Of a stretch of 64,000 nt of DNA, positions 53,814 to 61,685 are shown one piece after another. The notes under the pieces were generated by a model. It was not told the origin of the DNA. It did not search any database and saw only the letters and a list, made by a program, of their open reading frames with translations. The DNA is from Nocardioides sp. zg-1308. Lineage in GTDB: Bacteria > Actinomycetota > Actinomycetes > Propionibacteriales > Nocardioidaceae. The stretch is from the NCBI RefSeq assembly GCF_013155375.1, contig NZ_JABJQY010000004.1:372001-436000 (forward strand), given 5' to 3'. A program made the position numbers and the translations under genes. Positions within the stretch are counted from its first letter, which is position 1, and every line of letters starts with the position of its first letter.

Positions 53814-55127
53814 TCAGTACGCCGCGGACAACAGGTCCGCACTCGCGGCCCGTGCCCGTTCGACCACGTCGGCAGGCACGGGCCGCTGTGCTGCCACCCG
53901 GGCCTGCCACCGCTGCAGCGCCACGACGCGCGCGGCGGCCTCCTCGACGCGCTCGCGCGACACCTCGCCCGACGCGATGCCGTCGACGACGACCTGGTGG
54001 GTGACCGCGGTGTCCACTGGCATCAGGAGGAGGTCGGCCCCGGCCACGAGGGCCTGCAGCGCCGGCTTGGGACGGCCGGCGACGGCGCCCATGCCCATCG
54101 AGTCGGTGATCGCCACGCCCTCGAACCCCATGTCGTCCCGCAGCAGGGAGTAGACCTCGGGGGCCATGGACGCCGGGACGCCGGGGGCGACGGCCGTGAG
54201 GTCGAGGTGGCTCAGCATCACCGCTGGCGCGGCCTGCCGGATGGCCGACTCGAACGGGGGCAGGTCGTGCGCCTCGATCTCGGCCAGCGGAGAGTCGACC
54301 ACCGGCAGGGTGTCGTGGCTGTCGCTCGTGGCGGTGCCGTGGCCGGGGAAGTGCTTGACGGTCGAGACGATGCCGGCGTCGTCGTAGCCCTTGATCGCCG
54401 CGCCGATGGCCTGGGCGGCCGTCCGGGGGTCCTGCGACGGCGAGCGGGGTCCGATCGTCGGGTCGGCCGCGCCGACGGTGACGTCGGCGACGGGGGCGAA
54501 GACCCACGTGAAGCCGAGGTCGCGCAGCTCGAGCCCGGTGGTCAGCGCGGCCGCGCGGGTGACCCGACGGCCCTGGCGGGCGTCCGCCTCGATCGCCAGT
54601 CCGGCCGACTGGAAGTGGGGGAACTCCGTCGCGACGCCGCGCAGGTGCGAGACGTAGCCGCCCTCCTGGTCGACGCCCACCACCGGCGGGAAGTCGCGGC
54701 CGTCGGCCCCGGCCGCCGCGGCCAGCGCGGCGGTCATCGTGCGCACCTGCAGCTCGTCGACCACGTTGTCGCCCGTCACCGACACGCCCGCGAGGTGCAG
54801 CTCGCGCACCATCCGTGCAGGCTCCTGCGGGTCGGTGCCGTGGAAGCGACCCACGATGACACCGCCGGCGAGCTGCTCGGGCGTCCACGTGCTGACCAGC
54901 TCGCGCGCCTCCTCGACCTCGCCGACGGTGGGGCCCCACGACGTGGGGGTGTCGGGGTCGACGGGGGTCTCCGTCGCCGTGGGCGTGGACGTCGGCCCGC
55001 GGTCCTCCGAGCGGCTCGAGGAGGTGGCCGGTGCGGCGTCGTCCGGACCCGCGTCGAGGCTCGCGCAGCCGCTCGCCAGCAGGGCTGCTGCTGCGATCAC
55101 GGCCAGGCGGGGTCGGAGCGGGAGCAC
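53814..55127 (-). CDS. Glycoside hydrolase family 3 lipoprotein (NagZ-like)
   Basis: A 437-residue exported lipoprotein (lipobox LASGC, C21) with a Ser/Thr/Asp-rich linker and a GH3 N-terminal barrel. Key signatures: VVGVDQEGGYVSHLRG, VKHFPGHGTATSDSHDTLP (the NagZ-type catalytic loop with His) and VAITDSMGMGAV (nucleophile Asp). NagZ-like enzymes remove N-acetylglucosamine from muropeptides; here the lipid anchor places the enzyme outside the membrane, so wall turnover is likely. GTG at 55127 has TAACCT seven bases upstream. It converges with the sigma gene. Confidence 0.9.
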   Translation of the reverse strand: MLPLRPRLAVIAAAALLASGCASLDAGPDDAAPATSSSRSEDRGPTSTPTATETPVDPDTPTSWGPTVGEVEEARELVSTWTPEQLAGGVIVGRFHGTDPQEPARMVRELHLAGVSVTGDNVVDELQVRTMTAALAAAAGADGRDFPPVVGVDQEGGYVSHLRGVATEFPHFQSAGLAIEADARQGRRVTRAAALTTGLELRDLGFTWVFAPVADVTVGAADPTIGPRSPSQDPRTAAQAIGAAIKGYDDAGIVSTVKHFPGHGTATSDSHDTLPVVDSPLAEIEAHDLPPFESAIRQAAPAVMLSHLDLTAVAPGVPASMAPEVYSLLRDDMGFEGVAITDSMGMGAVAGRPKPALQALVAGADLLLMPVDTAVTHQVVVDGIASGEVSRERVEEAAARVVALQRWQARVAAQRPVPADVVERARAASADLLSAAY

Positions 55128-55168
55128 GCCGGGGAGGTTACCGGCCCGACCGCGACATCCGGGAAACG

Positions 55169-55765
55169 TCACGCCCGGGCCAGGAGGTCGGCGTGGACGT
55201 CCTCGACCTGCTGGCGCAGGTCGTCGAGCGAGCCGGTGTTGACGACCACGTGCGTCGCGATCGCGAGCCTGTCCTCACGGCTGGCCTGGGCGGCGATCCT
55301 CGACTCCGCCTCCTCGCGCGACCACCCGCGGTGCTCCACCATCCGGGAGACCTGGAGCTCGGCGGGGGCGTCGACGACGACCACGGCGTCGAAGGTGCCG
55401 GCGCGGCCGACCTCGGCCAGCAGCGGGATGTCGTGGACCACCACGGCACCGGGGTCGGCGTCGGCCTCGAGCTCGGCGCTGCGTCGGTGGACGAGCGGGT
55501 GGATGATCGCCTCGAGGCGCCGGCGTGCGTCGTCGTCCGAGAAGACGAGGGCGCCCATCGCCGGCCGGTCGAGGTCGCCGTCGGCCGTGAGCAGGCCGGT
55601 GCCGAACTCCTCGACGACCGCCGCGAGCCCCGGCGTGCCCCGCGCGACGACCTCCCGGGCGATGAGGTCGGCGTCGATCACCACGGCGCCCAGCTCGGCG
55701 AGGATCGACGAGACGGTGCTCTTGCCCGAGGCGATGCCTCCGGTCAGGCCGACGCGGACGGTCAC
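55169..55765 (-). CDS. coaE: Dephospho-CoA kinase
   Basis: The last step of coenzyme A synthesis. The P-loop GGIASGKST is at 9-17, DADLIAREVV at 31-40, HPLVHRR near 89-95 and VVHDIPLLAE near 108-117. Length (198 aa) is that of the single-domain enzyme; the C-terminal GrpB-like domain found in some actinobacteria is absent. GTG start overlaps the MarR stop (GTGA). The GH3 gene follows 41 bp later, separated by its own promoter. Confidence 0.95.
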   Translation of the reverse strand: MTVRVGLTGGIASGKSTVSSILAELGAVVIDADLIAREVVARGTPGLAAVVEEFGTGLLTADGDLDRPAMGALVFSDDDARRRLEAIIHPLVHRRSAELEADADPGAVVVHDIPLLAEVGRAGTFDAVVVVDAPAELQVSRMVEHRGWSREEAESRIAAQASREDRLAIATHVVVNTGSLDDLRQQVEDVHADLLARA

Positions 55766-56184
55766 GGGTCCTCCCCCAGGACGACGGTCAGGATCTCGTG
55801 GAGCGTACGACGCTGCGCCGGCGTCAGCACGGCCAGGACCTGCTCGGACGCCTGGCGACGCACGTCGTCGATCCTGCCCACCAGGTCGCGACCGCTCCCG
55901 GTGAGGGTCACGGTGGTCGCCCGCCGGTCGGTGGGGTCGGCGGCACGCTGCACCCAGCCGCGGTGCTGCAGGGCGTCCACGACCTCCGTCGCGGAGCGCG
56001 GGGCGATGCGCAGCTCGTCCGCCAGGGCCGACGGGCGCATCCCGTCCGTCCGCTCGAGCACGCGCAGGGCCCGCGACTGCGACGGCGTGACGTGCCACTG
56101 CGCCAGCGCCTCGGCGTACGTCCGTCGCACCCGGCGCGCCAGCGCCAGGACGAGGTCGCCGGTGTCCGGGTGTGCGGTGTCCAC
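55762..56184 (-). CDS. MarR family transcriptional regulator
   Basis: A 140-residue winged-helix regulator with the MarR fold: ALRVLERTDGMRPSALADEL (helices leading into the recognition helix), RIAPRSATEVVDALQHRGWV, the wing DPTDRRATTVTLTGSG, and dimer helices at both ends. The start is GTG at 56184. It is divergent from an ABC exporter; a CCTCA-TAG-TGAGG inverted repeat lies between them, overlapping the predicted start of exporter transcription. It probably represses the exporter and is released by its ligand, drug or metabolite. Confidence 0.9.
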   Translation of the reverse strand: MDTAHPDTGDLVLALARRVRRTYAEALAQWHVTPSQSRALRVLERTDGMRPSALADELRIAPRSATEVVDALQHRGWVQRAADPTDRRATTVTLTGSGRDLVGRIDDVRRQASEQVLAVLTPAQRRTLHEILTVVLGEDP

Positions 56185-56211
56185 GGGAATATCTCCCCCA
56201 TCGGTAGGGTT
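56185..56211 (+). promoter_or_regulatory. SigR/SigH-type promoter of the ABC exporter
   Basis: GGGAAT (56185-56190), 18 bases, GTT (56209-56211). It starts at the base beside the marR GTG, so the -35 region also occupies the marR leader. The predicted exporter transcript starts near 56219, with a leader of about 52 nt containing GAGAGGAG before the ATG. Confidence 0.65.
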
Positions 56212-56215
56212 GTCA

Positions 56216-56228
56216 CCTCATAGTGAGG
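56216..56228. promoter_or_regulatory. Inverted repeat, probable MarR operator
   Basis: CCTCA, TAG, TGAGG: 5-bp perfect arms around 3 bp. A third half site, CCTCA, follows at 56232-56236. It overlaps the predicted transcription start of the ABC exporter and lies 30 bp from the marR start, a normal place for a MarR site that represses the divergent gene. Confidence 0.55.
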
Positions 56229-56270
56229 CTACCTCACCTCTTGTCCCACCTCCAGAGAGGAGCTGGTCGC

Positions 56271-58106
56271 ATGGATGACCACTCCACCACTCGCGGCCCC
56301 GGCCGCTCGCGCCGCGGCCGTCCCGACCCCGCGGACCTGCGCCAGCTGTCGGAGTCGCCGGTCTCGCTGCGGCGGATCGCCCGGCTGTTCGCCCCGCACC
56401 GCGCCACGCTGGCCGTCGTCGTGGCCCTCATCGTCGTGAGCTCGGGCGTCGGGCTCGCGCAGCCGTTCCTCGTGCGCCACGTCATCGACGAGGCGCTGCC
56501 GCGCCAGGACGTACGCCTCCTGCTGGTCCTGATCGCGGCGATGCTCGGCGTCGCGGTCGCGACCGCCGTCATCGGCGTCGTCCAGACGTGGCTCTCCACG
56601 GCCGTCGGCCAGCGCGTCATGCACCGGCTGCGCAGCGACCTCTTCGCCCACCTCCAGCGCCAGTCGCTCGGCTTCTTCACCCGCACCCGCGGTGGCGAGG
56701 TGCAGTCGCGCCTGGTCAACGACATCGGCAGCATGCAGGGCGTCGTGACCCAGACCGCGACGTCGATCGCCGCCAACCTGACCGTGGTGGTCGGCACCGC
56801 CGTCGCCATGGTCGCCCTGAGCTGGCGACTCGCCCTCATCTCCCTGGTCGTCCTCCCGCCCGCCGTGCTGCTGACCCGCCAGGTCGCCCGGATGCGGCAC
56901 CGGGTCACCGCCGAGCGCCAGCGCCGCCTCGCCGACCTGCACGTGCAGATCGAGGAGGGCCTGTCGGTCAGCGGCGTCCTGCTCACCAAGACCCTGGGCG
57001 CCTCCCCCCGCCTGACCGCGCGGTTCGAGGAGACCTCCGCCGACCTCGTCGGCCTGGAGATCCGCTCCCGCCTGGCCGGTCGCTGGCGCATGGCGACGAT
57101 GAACATCGTGTTCGCCGCCGTCCCGGCGGCGATCTACCTCGCCGCCGGCTTCCCCGCGACCTCCGGCGGGATGACGATCGGCACGCTGGTCGCCTTCATC
57201 GCCCTGCAGGGCAACCTGTTCCGCCCGCTCATGGGCCTGCTCAACGTCGGTGTCGACATCACCGCCTCGCTCGCCCTGTTCAGCCGCATCTTCGAGTACG
57301 CCGACCTCCCGGTCGAGATCGCCGAGCCGGCCAGCCCCGCCCGACTCCCCCGCGCCGACGCGCGCGGCGAGGTCCGCCTCGAGCACGTGGGCTTCTCGTA
57401 CGACGAGGACCGGCCGGTGCTCACCGACATCGACCTGCGCGTCCCGGCGGGCACGACGCTCGCCCTGGTCGGCGAGACCGGCAGCGGCAAGTCCACCCTC
57501 GCCGCACTCGTCCCGCGCCTGCACGACGCAACCAGTGGTCGCGTCACCATCGACGGCGTCGAGGTGCGCGACCTCGCCCAGGCCGACCTCGCGGACCTCG
57601 TCGGGGTGGTCACCCAGGAGACCTACCTGATGCACGCGAGCGTGCGCGACAACCTGCGCCACGCGCGCCCCGACGCGACCGACGCCGAGATCGAGCAGGC
57701 GTGCCGCGAGGCCCGCATCCACGACCTCGTCGTGTCCCTGCCGGAGGGCTACGACACCCTTGTCGGCTCCCGCGGGCACCGGTTCTCGGGCGGCGAGCAG
57801 CAGCGGATCGCCATTGCGCGGACCCTCCTGCGCGACCCCGCGGTGCTCGTCCTCGACGAGGCCACCAGCGCACTCGACAACGAGACCGAGCGGTCGATCC
57901 TCGCCGCGTTCGAGGACGTCGCCCGCACCCGCACCACCATCACGATCGCGCACCGGCTCTCGACGGTCCGCAACGCCGACCAGATCGCCGTCCTGCACCG
58001 CGGACGCGTGGTCGAGCTCGGCACGCACGAGGAGCTGCTGCTGCGGGGCGGGCGCTACACCGACCTCGTCCGCGGCGGTCTCGGCGCCGAGCGCGTCGCC
58101 GCCTGA
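56271..58106 (+). CDS. ABC exporter, fused permease and ATPase
   Basis: A 611-residue half-transporter (type IV ABC exporter). The permease domain has six helices (about 45-330); the ATPase domain follows with Walker A GETGSGKST near 401-409, signature FSGGEQQRIAIARTL near 505, Walker B VLVLDEATSALD near 525, and the H-loop IAHRL near 561. It functions as a dimer exporting drugs, lipids or peptides. It starts with a basic Arg/Gly-rich tail. MarR and SigR-type control is suggested upstream, so it may be induced by stress or xenobiotics. Confidence 0.93.
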   Translation: MDDHSTTRGPGRSRRGRPDPADLRQLSESPVSLRRIARLFAPHRATLAVVVALIVVSSGVGLAQPFLVRHVIDEALPRQDVRLLLVLIAAMLGVAVATAVIGVVQTWLSTAVGQRVMHRLRSDLFAHLQRQSLGFFTRTRGGEVQSRLVNDIGSMQGVVTQTATSIAANLTVVVGTAVAMVALSWRLALISLVVLPPAVLLTRQVARMRHRVTAERQRRLADLHVQIEEGLSVSGVLLTKTLGASPRLTARFEETSADLVGLEIRSRLAGRWRMATMNIVFAAVPAAIYLAAGFPATSGGMTIGTLVAFIALQGNLFRPLMGLLNVGVDITASLALFSRIFEYADLPVEIAEPASPARLPRADARGEVRLEHVGFSYDEDRPVLTDIDLRVPAGTTLALVGETGSGKSTLAALVPRLHDATSGRVTIDGVEVRDLAQADLADLVGVVTQETYLMHASVRDNLRHARPDATDAEIEQACREARIHDLVVSLPEGYDTLVGSRGHRFSGGEQQRIAIARTLLRDPAVLVLDEATSALDNETERSILAAFEDVARTRTTITIAHRLSTVRNADQIAVLHRGRVVELGTHEELLLRGGRYTDLVRGGLGAERVAA

Positions 58107-58124
58107 GGCCGGGTCACCCAGCAG

Positions 58125-59402
58125 TCAGGCGGTCGCCTTCTCGGCGGCGGCCAGCAGGACGCAGGTCGCGACCGCCTCCATCGCCTCGGTGACCTCGGCG
58201 AGCGGGGGCATCGTCGGCGCCAGCCGGATGTTGGTGTCGTCCGGGTCCTGCTTGTGGGGGAACGACGAGCCGGCCGGCGTCAGCGCGATGCCGGCCTCCT
58301 TGGCCAGCGCGACTACCCGGCTGGCCGTGCCGGGCACGACGTCGAGGTTCACGAAGTAGCCCCCGGCGGGCGTGTTCCAGGTCGCCACGCCGCGCCCCCC
58401 GAGCCGCTCGGTGAGGACGCGGTCCACCTCGGCGAACTTGGGCGCGATGATCTCGCGGTGCTTGACCATGTGGTCGCGGACCCCCTGCGGCGAGCCGAAG
58501 AACTCGACGTGGCGCAGGTGGTTGACCTTGTCGGGTCCGATCGACCCGTTGCCGAGGTGTCCGAGGTACCACGCGACGTTGTCCGTCGAGGCGGCCAGGA
58601 AGGCCACCCCCGCGCCCGCGAAGGTGATCTTGGACGTCGAGGCGAACATGAGGGGACGGTGCGGGTGCCCGGCCGCCGAGGCGAGGGTGAGGATGTCGGC
58701 GCTCTTCGCCTCCTCCTCGGTCAGGTGGTGCAGCGCGTAGGCGTTGTCCCAGAAGATCTTGAAGTCCGGTGCTGCGGTCGGCATCGCGGCCAGCCGGGCG
58801 GCCACGTCCTGGCTGACGATCGAGCCGGACGGGTTGGCGTACGTCGGGACGACCCACATCCCCTTGAACGTCGGGTCGTCTGCGACGAGCGCGGCGACCG
58901 CGTCGACGTCGGGGCCGTCCTCGCGCATCGGGACGGTCACCATCTCGATGCCGAGGCTCTCGAGGAGGGTGAAGTGGCGGTCGTAGCCGGGCACCGGGCA
59001 CACGAAGCGCACCTTCTCCTCCTGGCCCCACGGGCGCTCGGAGTCGACGCCGCCGAAGAGCACCAGCCAGACCAGGCAGTCGCGCATCATCGTCAGGCTC
59101 GAGTTGCCGCCGGCCACGACCTGCTCGGGCTCGACCCACAGGAGCTCGGCGAACATCTCGCGCAGCTCCTCGAGGCCCTCGAGGCCGCCGTAGTTGCGTA
59201 CGTCGACGCCGGCGGAGTCCTTCGTGGTGGTGGGCAGGCGGAGGAGCTCGTCGGCCAGGTCGAGCTGCTGGGCCGACGGCTTGCCACGCGTGAGGTCGAG
59301 CTTGAGGCCCCGCGACTTCAGCTGCTCGTAGGCCGCACGCTGCTCCTCGAGCAGGGCGGTGAGCTCGTCGGCGGACAGGTCGGCCAGCGCAGTCGCGTTC
59401 AC
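58125..59402 (-). CDS. Aspartate aminotransferase, Rv3722c-like
   Basis: A 425-residue PLP enzyme of fold type I, group Id, close to M. tuberculosis Rv3722c, which is the main aspartate aminotransferase and feeds nitrogen to amino acid synthesis. Seen: LDLTRGKPSAQQLDL, RNYGGLEGLEELRE, CPVPGYDRHF, WDNAYALHHL, the Schiff-base Lys (about 258) in FASTSKITFAGAG, GPDKVNHLRHVEFF and SFPHKQDPDDTNIRLAP. The GTG start has TAGCCT seven bases upstream. Converges with the ABC exporter (18 bp). Confidence 0.92.
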   Translation of the reverse strand: MNATALADLSADELTALLEEQRAAYEQLKSRGLKLDLTRGKPSAQQLDLADELLRLPTTTKDSAGVDVRNYGGLEGLEELREMFAELLWVEPEQVVAGGNSSLTMMRDCLVWLVLFGGVDSERPWGQEEKVRFVCPVPGYDRHFTLLESLGIEMVTVPMREDGPDVDAVAALVADDPTFKGMWVVPTYANPSGSIVSQDVAARLAAMPTAAPDFKIFWDNAYALHHLTEEEAKSADILTLASAAGHPHRPLMFASTSKITFAGAGVAFLAASTDNVAWYLGHLGNGSIGPDKVNHLRHVEFFGSPQGVRDHMVKHREIIAPKFAEVDRVLTERLGGRGVATWNTPAGGYFVNLDVVPGTASRVVALAKEAGIALTPAGSSFPHKQDPDDTNIRLAPTMPPLAEVTEAMEAVATCVLLAAAEKATA

Positions 59403-59433
59403 ACGGGCAAGGCTACCGAGCGGCGGGGTCGTC

Positions 59434-60384
59434 TCAGGCGGGCGTCCGAAACGTGCGCCGGTACTCCTGGGGGCTGACGCCGCGCGAGCGACCGAAGTGG
59501 TGGCGCAGCGTGGCGGCGTTGCCGAAGCCGACCTCGGCGGCCACCCAGTCGATCGAGTGGTCGGTCTGCTCGAGCAGCTCCTGCGCGGCCCGGACCCGTT
59601 CGCCGAGGATCCAGCTGTAGGGGGTCGTCCCGGTCTCCTCCTTGAAGCGCCGCGCGAAGGTGCGGGCCGACATGTGCATCTGCCGGGCCAGGGTGTCCAC
59701 GTCGAGCTCCTCGCCGAGGTGCTCGCTGATCCAGGCGAGCAGGGGCGCCAGTGCCTCCGACTCGCACACCGGGACGGCGCGGGCGATGAACTGCGCCTGC
59801 CCGCCGTCGCGGTGCGGAGGTACGACCATGCGACGGGCCGTGGTGGCAGCGACCCTGGCGCCGAAGTGCTGGCGCATCACGTGCAGCGCGGCATCGAGAC
59901 CCGCCGCCGAGCCGGCGCCGGTCACGATGGACCCGTCCTGGACGTAGAGCACGTTCCCGTCGATCGTCGCCTCCGGGAAGCGCGTGGCGAGCTCGTCGAC
60001 GTGGCGCCAGTGCGTGGTCGCGCGGCGCCCGTCCAGCAGGCCGGCCTCCCCCAGCATGAACGCGGCCGTGCAGTGGGCGAAGACCTGGGCGCCGCGGCCG
60101 TGGGCCGCCCGGACCAGCTCGACGACCTCGGGGGACGGCTCGAGGTAGCCGCGCTTGGGGATCAGGCAGAGGAGGTCCGCGTCGGCCGCGTCCTCCAGCG
60201 AGTGGTCGACGTGCAGGTCGTATCCCGTGGCGCCCCGCACGCGTCCGGGACGCGGGGTGGCGACGAGGAAGTCGAAGACCGGGTTGTCGTCGTCGGGGTG
60301 GTAGGGCTCGCCCCACACCTCGCACATCGACCCGAGCCCGAACGGCTCAGCACCGTCCTGCACCACCGCGACGATCTTCTTCAT
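59434..60384 (-). CDS. GlxA-type regulator (amidase-like domain plus AraC HTH)
   Basis: A 316-residue regulator: DJ-1/PfpI-like domain (about 1-190) with CTAAFMLGEAGLLDGRRATTHW (the cysteine nucleophile-like position H-C-T) and a C-terminal AraC helix-turn-helix (about 220-312), which has DTLARQMHMSARTFARRFKEETGTTPYSWI and the second HTH DWVAAEVGFGNAATLRHHFGR. Such proteins control catabolic or quaternary-amine genes; the ligand is unknown. CAGGGT seven bases before the ATG. A large palindrome lies between it and a divergent 52-codon gene, the probable target. Confidence 0.88.
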   Translation of the reverse strand: MKKIVAVVQDGAEPFGLGSMCEVWGEPYHPDDDNPVFDFLVATPRPGRVRGATGYDLHVDHSLEDAADADLLCLIPKRGYLEPSPEVVELVRAAHGRGAQVFAHCTAAFMLGEAGLLDGRRATTHWRHVDELATRFPEATIDGNVLYVQDGSIVTGAGSAAGLDAALHVMRQHFGARVAATTARRMVVPPHRDGGQAQFIARAVPVCESEALAPLLAWISEHLGEELDVDTLARQMHMSARTFARRFKEETGTTPYSWILGERVRAAQELLEQTDHSIDWVAAEVGFGNAATLRHHFGRSRGVSPQEYRRTFRTPA

Positions 60385-60432
60385 GCGGCCCACCCTGCAC
60401 CACCCGTGGCAGTAAATCAACTAACTCTGTCA

Positions 60433-60454
60433 TTCCTGCCACTGGTGGCAGGAA
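60433..60454. promoter_or_regulatory. 22-bp palindrome between GlxA-type regulator and a microprotein gene
   Basis: Arms TTCCTGCCAC (60433-60442) and GTGGCAGGAA (60445-60454) are perfect complements around TG. TGCCAC-like half sites recur in both flanks (CCGTGGCAG near 60397-60405 and ACTGCCAT at 60473-60480). It lies 49 bp from the regulator start and 25 bp from the microprotein start. A sharply more AT-rich stretch, GTAAATCAACTAACT, lies beside it and probably holds the promoters. Confidence 0.65.
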
Positions 60455-60478
60455 CTGGATGAGCGGAGGATTACTGCC

Positions 60479-60637
60479 ATGAACACGATCATCGTCCTTC
60501 TGGTCCTGGCCGCCCTCGTCTCGCTGCTGGTCAGCTACGCCCGTCACGACCGGTTCGCCGGCCCCTCGTCCACCAGCCACCCGTTCGATGAGCTCGGCCT
60601 CATCGAGGAGCGCGGCCACCTCGTCCACCGCTCCTGA
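60479..60637 (+). CDS. 52-residue single-pass membrane microprotein
   Basis: A short gene: ATG at 60479, TGA at 60635-60637. The protein begins MNTIIVLLVLAALVSLLVSY, a single transmembrane helix, then a soluble tail ARHDRFAGP, HPFDELGLIEERGHLVHRS. GGAGG nine bases before the ATG is a good ribosome binding site, codon use is GC-rich at third positions, and a strong terminator lies 40 bp downstream. It is divergent from the GlxA-type regulator with a palindrome between them. No known family recognised; a role as a membrane sensor or modulator is a guess. Confidence 0.7.
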   Translation: MNTIIVLLVLAALVSLLVSYARHDRFAGPSSTSHPFDELGLIEERGHLVHRS

Positions 60638-60676
60638 CCACGCGTGGTCCGCACCCGCGTGACGTACGACCCCGAA

Positions 60677-60704
60677 GGCCCGCCGGAGATCCCCGGCGGG
60701 CCTC
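60677..60704. terminator. Bidirectional hairpin between microprotein and patatin genes
   Basis: AGGCCCGCCGG (60677-60687) and CCGGCGGGCCT (60694-60704), perfect 11-bp stem with a 6-nt loop. It lies between the stop codons of two convergent genes and would serve both. Confidence 0.8.
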
Positions 60705-60726
60705 TCGTCGTCCAGTGGCTCGGTGC

Positions 60727-61569
60727 TCAGGCGGCCCAGACGCCGCGGACCTGGTCGACGAGGTCCCCTGACTGGCGCAGGCCCGCCTCGGCCGCGGCAG
60801 CCCGCTTGGCCGGGTCGAGCAGGTTGCGGCCGAAGGCGGCGAGCGCCTCGGGATCGGGGGTGATGACCGACCACGCGCGGGGCGCCACCTTCTCCATCTG
60901 CGCCCGGATGGACGTGTTCTTGCTGAACGCCCTGGGCAGCGGGGCGAGCACCACCACTCGCTCGGCACCGGCGACGACGTCGACGTTGGCGGTGGAGCGC
61001 ATGCCGCCGTCCATGTAGGTGCGGCCGCCGATCGAGACGGGCGGCCACACCGTCGGCACGGCACAGCTCGCGGCGACGGCCGCGACGAGGTCGACGCCGG
61101 ACTCGCGGGTGAAGACGGTGAACTCCCCGCTGTCGGTGTCCACGGCGGTGATCCGGAGGTCCCGGTCCGGCCAGTCGTGGACCGGCAGCCGCGAGCGGAT
61201 CACGCCCTCGCGGTCGACGCTGCCCGGCTTGTGCGCGGCACGTGCGACCCGGCCGACCCGGGCGAGCTTGTCGCGACCGCTGCCGGGGAGGACGTAGGGC
61301 GGCACCAGCTTGAGTGCGGCGATCCGGGAGAGCCGCCCACCGAGCTCGGCGTCCGGCGGTTCGAGCTGTGAGGCGTAGAGGCCGGGGAGCGACAGGCCGC
61401 TGCCCAGCTGGGCGCCGACGACCGAGCCCGCCGACGTGCCGACCACGACGTCGGCACCGGTGAGGTCGACCCCCGCCTCCGCCAGCCCGTGCAGGATCCC
61501 GAGCTCCCACGCGATGCCGGTGATGCCTCCGCCGCCGAGGACCAGGGCCGACGTTCCACGTCCAGTCAT
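60727..61569 (-). CDS. Patatin-like phospholipase
   Basis: A 280-residue cytosolic lipid acyl hydrolase. The oxyanion loop GGGGITG is at 12-18, the GxSxG serine S46 in GTSAGS, and the catalytic Asp in YMDGGMRSTANVD near 186-188 completes the Ser-Asp dyad. It cleaves acyl chains from phospholipids. Also conserved is AASCAVPTVWPPVSIGG. The ATG at 61569 has TAGAAC six bases upstream and no RBS. Lipid substrate not predictable. Confidence 0.92.
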   Translation of the reverse strand: MTGRGTSALVLGGGGITGIAWELGILHGLAEAGVDLTGADVVVGTSAGSVVGAQLGSGLSLPGLYASQLEPPDAELGGRLSRIAALKLVPPYVLPGSGRDKLARVGRVARAAHKPGSVDREGVIRSRLPVHDWPDRDLRITAVDTDSGEFTVFTRESGVDLVAAVAASCAVPTVWPPVSIGGRTYMDGGMRSTANVDVVAGAERVVVLAPLPRAFSKNTSIRAQMEKVAPRAWSVITPDPEALAAFGRNLLDPAKRAAAAEAGLRQSGDLVDQVRGVWAA

Positions 61570-61619
61570 GTGCCAGTTCTAGCCGACCCGTCCACGTCCG
61601 CGGCCCACCCGGGCGTACG

Positions 61620-61655
61620 ACGACGGCCCGCCGGGTGATCCCGGCGGGCCGTCGT
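61620..61655 (-). terminator. Hairpin terminator of rpsA
   Basis: ACGACGGCCCGCCGGG (61620-61635) and CCCGGCGGGCCGTCGT (61640-61655) form a perfect 16-bp stem with a 4-nt loop, 30 bp downstream of the rpsA stop codon. Confidence 0.85.
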
Positions 61656-61685
61656 GTCGTGCGGTCGTGCGTGGGGGTCAGCCGA

